Part shown: piece after piece, positions 56,074 through 64,000 of the stretch | How positions within the stretch are numbered: the first letter of the stretch is position 1 | Layout of the letters: each line of letters opens with the position of its first letter | Assembly (NCBI GenBank): GCA_019120275.1 | Contig: DWVL01000078.1 | Span: 1 to 64,000 of the forward strand | Reading direction: 5' to 3' | DNA length: 64,000 nt | DNA from: Candidatus Mediterraneibacter excrementavium | GTDB lineage: Bacteria > Bacillota > Clostridia > Lachnospirales > Lachnospiraceae | The notes under the pieces: generated by a model | What the model was told of the DNA's origin: nothing | The model's database searches: none | Seen by the model: the letters and a program-made list of their open reading frames with translations, nothing else | Made by a program: the position numbers and the translations under genes

Positions 56074-57516
56074 ATGGATATGAAGAAGCAGGCGGTAAAC
56101 CCCTATCTCCCGAGCTGGGAATACATTCCGGACGGAGAGCCGAGAGTCTTCGGGGACAGGGTATATGTATACGGATCCCATGACCGGTTTAACGGGAAAG
56201 GGTTCTGTCTCAATGATTATGTGTGCTGGTCGGCGCCGAAGGACGACCTGGCGGACTGGAGATATGAGGGTGTGATCTGGAAACGGACGGATGACCCGAG
56301 CAACAGGGACGGGAAAGCTACGCTTCCGGCGCCGGACTGTATCCAGGGGCCGGACGGCAGGTATTATCTCTACTATTTCCTTGGCAGGAAGTCGCTGATC
56401 GGCGTTGCAGTCTGCGATGAACCGGCGGGGAAATATGAATTCTACGGACACGTCCATTATCCGGACGGGGAACTTCTGGGCCATAAGCAGGGAGATACGT
56501 TCCAGTTTGACCCGGGCGTATATGTGGAGGACGGGAAAGTGTATCTTTACACCGGCTGGTGTCCGGCTGCATATGAGATCCATCTGTCCTGGGGGACCAA
56601 TGTCAACAAAACCGGGGCGACCGTGACGGTCCTGGATTCAGATATGGTGACGATCCTTCAGAAGCCGAAAACCATTGTGCCGGGGATAAGAAAAGCACGC
56701 GGGACAGGATTCGCGAAGCATCCGTTCTTTGAAGCGTCCTCGATGAGAAAGATCAGAGGGAAATATTATTTCATCTATTCCTCCCATCTGGGACATGAAC
56801 TCTGCTATGCCGTATCCGACCGGCCGGATGGAGAATTCCGGTTCGGCGGCACGCTGGTGAGCAACGGCGATATCGGTCTGGGCAGCCATAAGGATCCGAG
56901 GACGGCGTCGAACTTCACCGGCAATACACACGGTTCGATCCTGGAACTGGATGGGCGGTATTACGTATTTTACCACCGGCAGACGAACCGCTCCCAGTAT
57001 TCCAGGCAGGCATGCGCCGAGCGGCTGGTGCTTGAGGAAGATGGAAGCTTCCGGCAGGCGGAGATGACGTCCTGCGGACTGAACGACGGACCGCTGGAAG
57101 GAAAAGGCACATACGAGGCAAGGATCGCCTGCAATCTCCAGAAGCGCCACGGCAACCGGTTCTACCTCTGCTGGAGGAAGACACATCCCTTTGAACTTTG
57201 CTTTACGCAGAGTGGCGGGGACAGAGAAGGCGATCCGGATCAGTATATCGCGTGTATGGGCAACGGCTGCCGCGCGGGATTCAAATACTTCCGGTTCAGT
57301 GACGCGAAGCAGATAACAGTGGAGGTCAGAGGCCGCGCGGACGGCCGTCTGGTCGTGACGGACGGGGAGAAGAAAGTGGCGGACATCCCGGTGAGGCCTT
57401 CTTTAAGATGGAAAGAGATAACAGGAAAACTGAAAATTGATGAGGGAGTAAAGCCGTTGTACTTTATGTACATCGGGAAAGGAAGGATTGACTTCCGCTC
57501 CTTTACACTTGGATAA
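56074..57516 (+). CDS. GH43-family glycosidase with C-terminal CBM6-like domain, copy 2 (paralogue of 43201-44658)
   Basis: NPYLPSWEYIPDGEPRVFGDRVYVYGSHDRFNG; FQFDPGVYVEDGKVYLYTGW; HPFFEASSMRKI. Confidence 0.92.
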   Translation: MDMKKQAVNPYLPSWEYIPDGEPRVFGDRVYVYGSHDRFNGKGFCLNDYVCWSAPKDDLADWRYEGVIWKRTDDPSNRDGKATLPAPDCIQGPDGRYYLYYFLGRKSLIGVAVCDEPAGKYEFYGHVHYPDGELLGHKQGDTFQFDPGVYVEDGKVYLYTGWCPAAYEIHLSWGTNVNKTGATVTVLDSDMVTILQKPKTIVPGIRKARGTGFAKHPFFEASSMRKIRGKYYFIYSSHLGHELCYAVSDRPDGEFRFGGTLVSNGDIGLGSHKDPRTASNFTGNTHGSILELDGRYYVFYHRQTNRSQYSRQACAERLVLEEDGSFRQAEMTSCGLNDGPLEGKGTYEARIACNLQKRHGNRFYLCWRKTHPFELCFTQSGGDREGDPDQYIACMGNGCRAGFKYFRFSDAKQITVEVRGRADGRLVVTDGEKKVADIPVRPSLRWKEITGKLKIDEGVKPLYFMYIGKGRIDFRSFTLG

Positions 57517-57520
57517 ATTC

Positions 57521-57589
57521 CGCCAATCGTCGGAAAAATATACCGCCAAGTATCGGAAAAATATCTCGCCAATCGTCGGAAAAATGTTA
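57521..57589. repeat. Three tandem 23-bp repeats (cgccaatcgtcggaaaaatatac-type)
   Basis: 57521-57543 cgccaatcgtcggaaaaatatac; 57544-57566 cgccaagtatcggaaaaatatct; 57567-57589 cgccaatcgtcggaaaaatgtta. Confidence 0.9.
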
Positions 57590-57591
57590 TG

Positions 57592-57618
57592 ATTGCCAGT
57601 TCTTTTTGAACTGGCAAT
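57592..57618. other. Perfect 11-bp hairpin (terminator-like) next to the tandem repeats
   Basis: attgccagttc ttttt gaactggcaat. Confidence 0.7.
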
Positions 57619-57748
57619 ACTTATTTTGGAATATATTCAAGAGGAATCAGGTTTCCAGCGGAACGGACAGGAACGATAAGTGATTACAGTAGAAAAAGGC
57701 ATAATTTTGTTGTAAGATAAAATAATTACACGGAAAGGAGTACCGCAA

Positions 57749-58627
57749 ATGGATAACGACAAATTACAGCTTTTTGAAAACAAAGAAATCAGGACGGCAT
57801 GGGATGAGGAAAAGGAAGAATGGTACTTTTCAATTGTTGATGTTGTTGCGGTTTTGACCGATAGTCCTAACCCTCAAACCTATTGGCGTGTAATGAAAAA
57901 GCGTCTAAAAGACGAGGGAAATGAAACCGTTACAAACTGTAACGCTTTGAAAATGACCGCCGCTGACGGGAAAAAGCGATTGACTGATGTTGCGACAACG
58001 GAACAACTTTTGCGTATCATTCAGTCTATCCCCTCACCGAAAGCAGAGCCGTTTAAGCTGTGGCTTGCGGAAGTCGGGCGGGAACGGATAGAAGAAACCA
58101 TAGACCCGGAGCAGGCCATTGACCGCGCTCTTGAAACCTATCTGAAAAAGGGATATACCCGCGAATGGATTAACCAGCGGTTACAGGCAATCCAAGTACG
58201 GAAAGAATTAACCGATGAATGGCAAGACAGGGGCGTGAAAAAGGGCGTTGAATATGCGATACTCACCGACGAGATCACCCGCGCATGGTCGGGAATGACG
58301 ACGCGGCAATACAAAAAACTGAAAGGCTTAAAAAAAGAAAATCTGCGGGATAACATGAGTACAACGGAAATCATCTTGAATATGCTCGCGGAGACTTCCA
58401 CAAAGGATATTTCCCAAGCGTCTAAGCCGGAAACCTTTGAAGAAAACATAGAGGTTGCCCGTCGCGGCGGGAATGTCGCCGGGATTGCGAAGCAAGCCCT
58501 TGAAGAGGAAACGGGCAAGCCTGTTATCACTTCCCAAAACGCGGCGCAATTAAACGCCGTTGTAACTGGCATAATTGAGGGCGTTGTGGATGTGAAAAAG
58601 GAGAAAGACGAAACAGCGGGATTATAA
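57749..58627 (+). CDS. Bro-N domain (phage antirepressor-like) protein
   Basis: LQLFENKEIRTAWDEEKEEWYFSIVDVVAVLTDSPNPQTYWRVMKKRLKDEG and LTDVATTEQLLRIIQSIPSPKAEPFKLWLAEVG Bro-N-like; SD ggaaaggag. Confidence 0.85.
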   Translation: MDNDKLQLFENKEIRTAWDEEKEEWYFSIVDVVAVLTDSPNPQTYWRVMKKRLKDEGNETVTNCNALKMTAADGKKRLTDVATTEQLLRIIQSIPSPKAEPFKLWLAEVGRERIEETIDPEQAIDRALETYLKKGYTREWINQRLQAIQVRKELTDEWQDRGVKKGVEYAILTDEITRAWSGMTTRQYKKLKGLKKENLRDNMSTTEIILNMLAETSTKDISQASKPETFEENIEVARRGGNVAGIAKQALEEETGKPVITSQNAAQLNAVVTGIIEGVVDVKKEKDETAGL

Positions 58628-58639
58628 ATTAATAAAAAC

Positions 58640-60142
58640 TCATTCCGACAGCGCCAGCCATTTGTCAAGCTGGCGCTGATTTTCTTCTATGATCCGGTCG
58701 ATCCCGGCCTCATCGAGCTGCCGGTTGAATTCATCCAGCGCGGCGTCCACATCGTCGGCCAGCCCGCATTCCAGGACCGGGCGGTAGTTGGAAATAACCT
58801 CCGTGACGGCGAGGACTTCTCCTGAGACAGGGCTCGGGTCAAAGCTGTATCCGAACGTCATGACCGGCTGCGCCTCTTCAGAGAACTTTTTCATTTCAGA
58901 TTTTTCAGTTCCGGACGCCGGACTGATCAGCCAGGTTTCGGCCGAATCCCCGTATATGGAAAAATAGGAGTCATAGCGGTTTGAGCTGCCGGTATTTCCG
59001 GTCAGTTCCACGGTTTTTTCGTCAATTTTCCGGTAATCTTTCCCTTCAATGCCGTATGTGAGCAGATTGGCAAGGTCGGGATCGGTATACAGCAGATTCA
59101 GGAATTCGACCGCCTTATCCGGGTGCAGGCTGGATGAAGCGACGCCCCATGTGTATTCGAGCGTTCCGGATGTGGTCAGTTCGTTTGGCGTTGCGGGGAC
59201 AAGGACTTCTTCAAAGTCAAGATTTCTCCGTTTGAGCAGTTCTTCTGTGGCCGGAGAGACGCTCGTCCACTGGAAAAAGATATCTCCGCGGCTGAAGAGC
59301 TCCTGGGCGTTCTTCCCGCTCAGCAGGGAATCGTCTCTTATCAGTCCTTTTTCTTTCCATTCATGCAGCGTGCTGCAGTACTCGCGGTATTCGTCTGTTT
59401 CGTATGCGTTGACGATATCCGTGTTATGGATCGGGTCCTGTATAACGCCGTAGCAGTAGTTGACGTCTTCGCCGAAAGATTCAATGTCATAAAATGAATG
59501 AAAAGAAGACAGATTCCCATCCCCCTGGTCGGTCAGCCAGACTCCGGATCCGGAGTCTTTGAGCTGCTGTCCGATCGCCGTCAGATTTTCCATCATTACA
59601 GGATCTGGCACGGTGATACCGTATTCCCCGGCGATGGAGCTGTTGTAGCCGATGCCCATGGACCGTTCCGGATAGAGATTGGCAGGCACGGCGTAGATCA
59701 TTCCGTTAAATGTCGTACACTTTAGCAGATCCCCGCATTTAGTGAGGAGATCCGGGCCGTATCTGTCCAGAAGGTCGTTCAGGGGGCGGACGGTTCCGTC
59801 CGATACGAGCGACGGGAGCGAGACGACCAGGCCGGCGCTGATCAGATCAATGTTCAGTCCGCCTACATCTACCATTGAAATGGCCTGCTGATGGTCGTCG
59901 ATGTAGCAGTTATAGATTTCGACTTTGCAGTTGATCGCCGGGACTGTGATCGCGTTGACCGCGGCTTCCAGCTCGGCAGTGTCCGCCGGTTCCGGATCCT
60001 GGGTGATATTTTCGATGACAAGTACGGCTGTATCTTTATTTTTTCCGCCGGCTGCCGTGTCCGTTGTGCCGTCTGCGGCGGATGAGGCGCATCCGCACAG
60101 AAGCAGTGCCGCGGTCAGTGCGGCGGTGATCCGTTTTTTCAT
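58640..60142 (-). CDS. Extracellular solute-binding lipoprotein (orphan, no permeases adjacent)
   Basis: Lipobox ALLLCGCASS; family 1 SBP organisation; start MKKRITAAL at 60142. Confidence 0.85.
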   Translation of the reverse strand: MKKRITAALTAALLLCGCASSAADGTTDTAAGGKNKDTAVLVIENITQDPEPADTAELEAAVNAITVPAINCKVEIYNCYIDDHQQAISMVDVGGLNIDLISAGLVVSLPSLVSDGTVRPLNDLLDRYGPDLLTKCGDLLKCTTFNGMIYAVPANLYPERSMGIGYNSSIAGEYGITVPDPVMMENLTAIGQQLKDSGSGVWLTDQGDGNLSSFHSFYDIESFGEDVNYCYGVIQDPIHNTDIVNAYETDEYREYCSTLHEWKEKGLIRDDSLLSGKNAQELFSRGDIFFQWTSVSPATEELLKRRNLDFEEVLVPATPNELTTSGTLEYTWGVASSSLHPDKAVEFLNLLYTDPDLANLLTYGIEGKDYRKIDEKTVELTGNTGSSNRYDSYFSIYGDSAETWLISPASGTEKSEMKKFSEEAQPVMTFGYSFDPSPVSGEVLAVTEVISNYRPVLECGLADDVDAALDEFNRQLDEAGIDRIIEENQRQLDKWLALSE

Positions 60143-60146
60143 AGCA

Positions 60147-60935
60147 TTATCTCTCCTGTCCATTCTGCATGAGTCTCTTTCGGTATTCCCGCGGCGTCAT
60201 ATGATACTGGTTTTTGAAAAGCTTGATAAAATATCCGGGACTGCCATAGCCGAGGTGATCGGATATGATCTCGTTGCTCCATTCGGTTGTGCGCAGGAAC
60301 TCCCGGGCCATTTTCATTTTTTCGGCGGTTACATATTCCAGGATGGATACGCCGGTCGTCTTTTTGAACAGCCGCATCATGTACTGCGGGTTAAGGGCCA
60401 GATAATGGGCCATATCCGTGATGGTCAGGTGTTCGCACAGATGCTCCTTTACATAAGGGATCAGCTTGTCAGAGATCAGATTGCCGGATGCGCTGGGTTC
60501 GTTTTCCGGGGCGGGGGCTGCAGCCTGGCAGAGCCGGTTATTCCGGATCGTCCGGACCGTCTTGTCGATGACGCCGGCCAGATCATCATAATCCACCGGC
60601 TTGATTAGATAGTCGCTGCACCCGAGCTGGATCGCCTTGCGCATGTAATTGTATTCCGGGTAGCAGGTCAGGATGATATATTCAGTCTCTACCGCGTTCA
60701 GATTTTTCTGCTCCCGCATCCATTCGATGAGTTCAAGCCCGCTTTCGCCGGGCATTTCAATGTCGCAGATCATGATATCGATATGGATCCTGGCAATAAA
60801 CTCCCTTGCCTCCGAAGCGTCTGGAGCGCTGTATACGTCGGAGATCCCGTGTGCACGCCAGTCGAATCCCGATTTCAGGCTGTCGATATTATTCTCTTCA
60901 TCATCTACGATCAGTACATTAAAAGTGGTTTTCAT
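60147..60935 (-). CDS. YesN-type response regulator with AraC HTH
   Basis: REC (VLIVDDEENNIDSLKSG, IMICDIEMPGESGLELIEWM) + AraC C-terminus (YFIKLFKNQYHMTPREYRKR). Confidence 0.95.
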   Translation of the reverse strand: MKTTFNVLIVDDEENNIDSLKSGFDWRAHGISDVYSAPDASEAREFIARIHIDIMICDIEMPGESGLELIEWMREQKNLNAVETEYIILTCYPEYNYMRKAIQLGCSDYLIKPVDYDDLAGVIDKTVRTIRNNRLCQAAAPAPENEPSASGNLISDKLIPYVKEHLCEHLTITDMAHYLALNPQYMMRLFKKTTGVSILEYVTAEKMKMAREFLRTTEWSNEIISDHLGYGSPGYFIKLFKNQYHMTPREYRKRLMQNGQER

Positions 60936-62655
60936 CTGTCTGCTCCTTTGTGAGTTCTTTCAGGTTCCCGCTGAAGGCGATCAGGATATCAACCCGCGCC
61001 CCGTGCGGGACTTCGTTGGAGAATGTGATCTGCGCCCGTCCATGGTAGATGAGGCGCAGGCGGTCGATGGCGTTCCGGATGCCGACGCCCAGTTCCTCGG
61101 AAACAATGCCGGACTTCTGATATTCTGAAACAGCGTCCAGTACGTCGTCTGTAAAACCGGGGCCGGTGTCGGAGACAGTGATCCGTGTGTTCCCGGGGCC
61201 TGCTTCTTCGACACGCATCGTCAGCTGTATTATTTCCTTTCCGCCAAGAGCGTATTTGATGGAATTGCCCACGAAGCTTTCGATGAGGAACGGCGGCACA
61301 GGCAGCTTCCCGGCGCTGTCCGGACAGACGATCTCATAGCTGAACCGGGCGGGATACCGGATCTGCTGGAGCTTTAGGTAGTCGTCGATATGTGCGAACT
61401 CCTCCCTCAGCGAGATGTAGCTGGAGTTGACGTTTACCACATGACGGTAGTACCTGGACAGCAGCCGGATGATAGACCGGGTCGTGCCTACGTCTTTTTC
61501 ACTGTAATTGTACAGTGTATTCAGGGAATTCAGGATAAAGTGCGGCTGGATCTGCTGACTTAAATACTGAAGCCGGGTTTTGTCCTGCTGCAGTTCATTT
61601 TCATAAATGGCGATCTTCAGGTGCTCGATCTGGTCCATCATTTCGTTGAACTGCTGGGCGGCGTTCCTGAATTCGTCACATGCATACGGGTCGTCCTTGA
61701 TCCGGTATTTCATATTGCCCTGTTTGATGATCTCCATGCTGCCCTGAAGATTCCGGATCGGCTTTGCCACCCACGCGTAGACTCCGAGAATGTAGAAAGC
61801 GCACAGGAGCAGTACGGCCCCGATGATCAGCATGATCTGGAAAGACGCCGGGGACATCGGCTGTTCCAGGCTTTCGGTTCTCAGGAACGCGCAGATCCGG
61901 TAGCCGGTCTGGGCGCTTAAGGACGAGATTGTCTGCCAGTTTTCCTTGCCGTGATGGGCGAGGAGGCCGTTTACGGTTATGTCTGACGACTCGGAAATGT
62001 TCAGGATATGCATGCGTGGATCCGTGAGCCAGTATTTTTCTTCCACATTTTCCGTAAGTCCGATATTATCAAGGAGCGACTCCAGTGAAATGCAGCAGGT
62101 GACATAATAATCGGTGAAATCATAGATCCTGCCGAGATACGGCTGCCCGCCGCTCCAGAGGACAAGCCACCGGTTGAATTCATAACCGGGTTCGCGGCCG
62201 GTGATGACTGCAGTGATCTTCCGGGTCAGTCCGGGGTCGGCCTCACGGTTATAGAAGAGATCCTGCGACGGGAAGCAGACGGACATGTGCAGATCCAGGG
62301 AAGCGAAATCCCCGAGTCGTCCGATCTGCTGATACAGCCGCTCATTCATCAGCCAGAATTCGGTGTTCTGTTCCGGGGCGGATGCGATCAGCCGGAAGTC
62401 GGAATTGCCGGCCACAAAATTAACAACCGAAGCGTCGAGGATGTCGAGCGTCAGATCCATCTGGGACACGGCGATATCGAGTTCATTCTGCTTCTCATTC
62501 AGACGGCCTGTTCGGACGTCTTCGGTGTTGCGCAGGGTGATCCATGTGATCAGGATCAGCGTTGGGATCATGAGCGCGAGGCTGATGAAGACAAGACGGG
62601 CATTGAGCCGGTTCAGTTTTGAATAAATGGTTTTTGGTAAATGTAGTGCATTCAT
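60919..62655 (-). CDS. YesM-type sensor histidine kinase
   Basis: HAMP; LQYLSQQIQPHFILNSLNTLYNYS; TVSDTGPGFTDDV, GVGIRNAIDRLRLIYHG. Confidence 0.95.
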   Translation of the reverse strand: MNALHLPKTIYSKLNRLNARLVFISLALMIPTLILITWITLRNTEDVRTGRLNEKQNELDIAVSQMDLTLDILDASVVNFVAGNSDFRLIASAPEQNTEFWLMNERLYQQIGRLGDFASLDLHMSVCFPSQDLFYNREADPGLTRKITAVITGREPGYEFNRWLVLWSGGQPYLGRIYDFTDYYVTCCISLESLLDNIGLTENVEEKYWLTDPRMHILNISESSDITVNGLLAHHGKENWQTISSLSAQTGYRICAFLRTESLEQPMSPASFQIMLIIGAVLLLCAFYILGVYAWVAKPIRNLQGSMEIIKQGNMKYRIKDDPYACDEFRNAAQQFNEMMDQIEHLKIAIYENELQQDKTRLQYLSQQIQPHFILNSLNTLYNYSEKDVGTTRSIIRLLSRYYRHVVNVNSSYISLREEFAHIDDYLKLQQIRYPARFSYEIVCPDSAGKLPVPPFLIESFVGNSIKYALGGKEIIQLTMRVEEAGPGNTRITVSDTGPGFTDDVLDAVSEYQKSGIVSEELGVGIRNAIDRLRLIYHGRAQITFSNEVPHGARVDILIAFSGNLKELTKEQTDENHF

Positions 62656-62817
62656 GATACAAGTATATCATATAAAATCCGGTTTTTTTCAAAATGGTCA
62701 TTTTTGAACTATAAAGAGTCATTATCCGCCCACTGGCCGGGACGCACGGATGCTATCCTTATTTACAGAAAATCCGGCATGAGAATGGCCGGACATAAAA
62801 GAGGAGGAAGTACGATT

Positions 62818-64000
62818 ATGAAAAGAAGAGCAGTGGCGATTTTGCTGAGTACAGCTATGGCAGCCGGCCTTGTGGCAGGATGCGGCGCGCAGCAGGCGGA
62901 AGAACCGGCAGGACAGCAGGAGGATGCTGCGGAAGCGGGAGAGGAAGCCGCAGAAGAAGCGGTGCAGGAAATCCCGGATATCGGACTTGATACGGAGAGC
63001 CTGGACATGAGCACGCCGGCGCGCGTGATCGTGACAACGGACGGAGAATGCGACGACCAGAATTCCCTGAGACATATGCTTCTCTATGCAAATGACCTGG
63101 ATATCGCGGGGATTGTCTATTCTGCATCCCAGTTCCACTGGCAGGGCGACGGCGAGCACACGATCTCTGAGGTGATCGATGATTACATGTGCCAGTCTGA
63201 GGTGGTGGAAGTGGAGACGGCGCTTTCGTTTCGTCCGCAGGAGATTGGCTGGATCGAGGATGTGATTCAGAATGAGTATGCGGTTGATTATGAGAACCTT
63301 GTGAAAAATGATCCCGATTATCCGTCTCCGGACGAACTTCTGTCCGTTGTGAAAATGGGCAACGTGGAGTTTGAGGGAGATGTAAGAGAAGCGACGGAAG
63401 GATCCGACTGGATCGTGCAGTGCATCCTGGATGACGATCCCCGTCCGCTCTACATCGAGTCCTGGGGCGGATTCAACACGGTGGCCAGAGCGCTCCTGAC
63501 GATTAATGAAGAGTACGGCGAGACGGACCAGTGGCAGGAAATCTATGATAAAGTGTGCGGTAAAGTTGTGATCCAGGGCAACGGCCAGGACAAGACTTAT
63601 GAGAATTATATTAAGGAACTGTATCCGGATCTGATCCTCTACAGCGTCAGCAACCTTGGATACGGCTATAATGCATCCCAGAACGCTTCCGAGCAGGCAA
63701 GGCATATGTTCCAGGCGGACTGGCTGTCTGAGAATATCAAGTTCGATCACGGCGCCATGATGTCCGACTATCACCTGATCAACGACGGCGCTTATTATGA
63801 GGGCGAGCCGGATCTCTATCAGTTCGGCCAGCAGACGACCATTGACTGGAGCGGCAAAGGAAACGGCAAAGAGTACAATACATATGACTGGATCGGCGAG
63901 GGCGACAGCGGCCACTGGATCTCCCTCGTACCGGTAGGCCTTCGCGGACTGGAAAACCCGAATTACGGCACCTGGGCAGGACGCATCCTGGTAAACGGAC
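62818..64000 (+). CDS. DUF1593 (nucleoside-hydrolase-like) secreted lipoprotein, truncated by window end
   Basis: My translation from ATG 62818 (aggaggaagtacgatt SD): MKRRAVAILLSTAMAAGLVAGCGAQQ...ARVIVTTDGECDDQNSLRHMLLYANDLDIAGIVYSASQFHWQGDG...PLYIESWGGFNTVARAL; open to position 64000, absent from the ORF track because no stop is reached. Confidence 0.85.
   Translation, partial: MKRRAVAILLSTAMAAGLVAGCGAQQAEEPAGQQEDAAEAGEEAAEEAVQEIPDIGLDTESLDMSTPARVIVTTDGECDDQNSLRHMLLYANDLDIAGIVYSASQFHWQGDGEHTISEVIDDYMCQSEVVEVETALSFRPQEIGWIEDVIQNEYAVDYENLVKNDPDYPSPDELLSVVKMGNVEFEGDVREATEGSDWIVQCILDDDPRPLYIESWGGFNTVARALLTINEEYGETDQWQEIYDKVCGKVVIQGNGQDKTYENYIKELYPDLILYSVSNLGYGYNASQNASEQARHMFQADWLSENIKFDHGAMMSDYHLINDGAYYEGEPDLYQFGQQTTIDWSGKGNGKEYNTYDWIGEGDSGHWISLVPVGLRGLENPNYGTWAGRILVNG

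Noticed and set aside
57521-57589. CRISPR array
   Set aside because: Three contiguous 23-bp units without spacers; tandem repeat only.
1-64000. Prophage, integrative element or insertion sequence
   Set aside because: No integrase, transposase, capsid or conjugation genes recognised; only a lone Bro-N gene and a non-coding palindromic element.
1-64000. rRNA or tRNA genes
   Set aside because: No conserved rRNA segments or tRNA cloverleaf/TTC-arm patterns noticed; a tRNAscan/Rfam run would be needed to exclude them fully.

Overview
A 64 kb chromosomal window with no rRNA, tRNA or CRISPR array seen. Gene content suggests a gut Lachnospiraceae-type Firmicute (inference from families and codon style). 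Main blocks: (1) a strongly structured ~280 bp palindromic intergenic element at the left edge; (2) a polysaccharide deacetylase, then a Tet(M)/EF-G-like ribosome GTPase fused to a C-terminal NYN/YacP (Rae1-like) nuclease domain, with its SD inside a perfect 23-bp hairpin; (3) a LacI + ABC importer + GH172 (DUF2961) + GH32 locus, probably for fructan or difructose-anhydride use; (4) housekeeping genes: pyrFKD, pyrE, nrdR, truA, exoA, purEMND, carbamate kinase; (5) two adjacent COG0523 GTPases, one with a long His/Asp tract and one fused to a TIGR03943/DUF1980-like domain; (6) [FeFe]-hydrogenase maturation genes (TM1266-type regulator, hydE, hydG) behind an attenuator-like leader; (7) a large plant-glycan/rhamnoside locus (three GH78, two GH43, two GH2, two esterases, a GPH/MFS transporter, a LytTR/GHKL two-component system); (8) a Bro-N gene next to exact 23-bp tandem repeats, apparently inserted; (9) a YesM/YesN-type two-component operon ending in an orphan solute-binding lipoprotein, divergent from a DUF1593 lipoprotein cut by the window edge. 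All family assignments come from reading motifs by eye; no searches were run.
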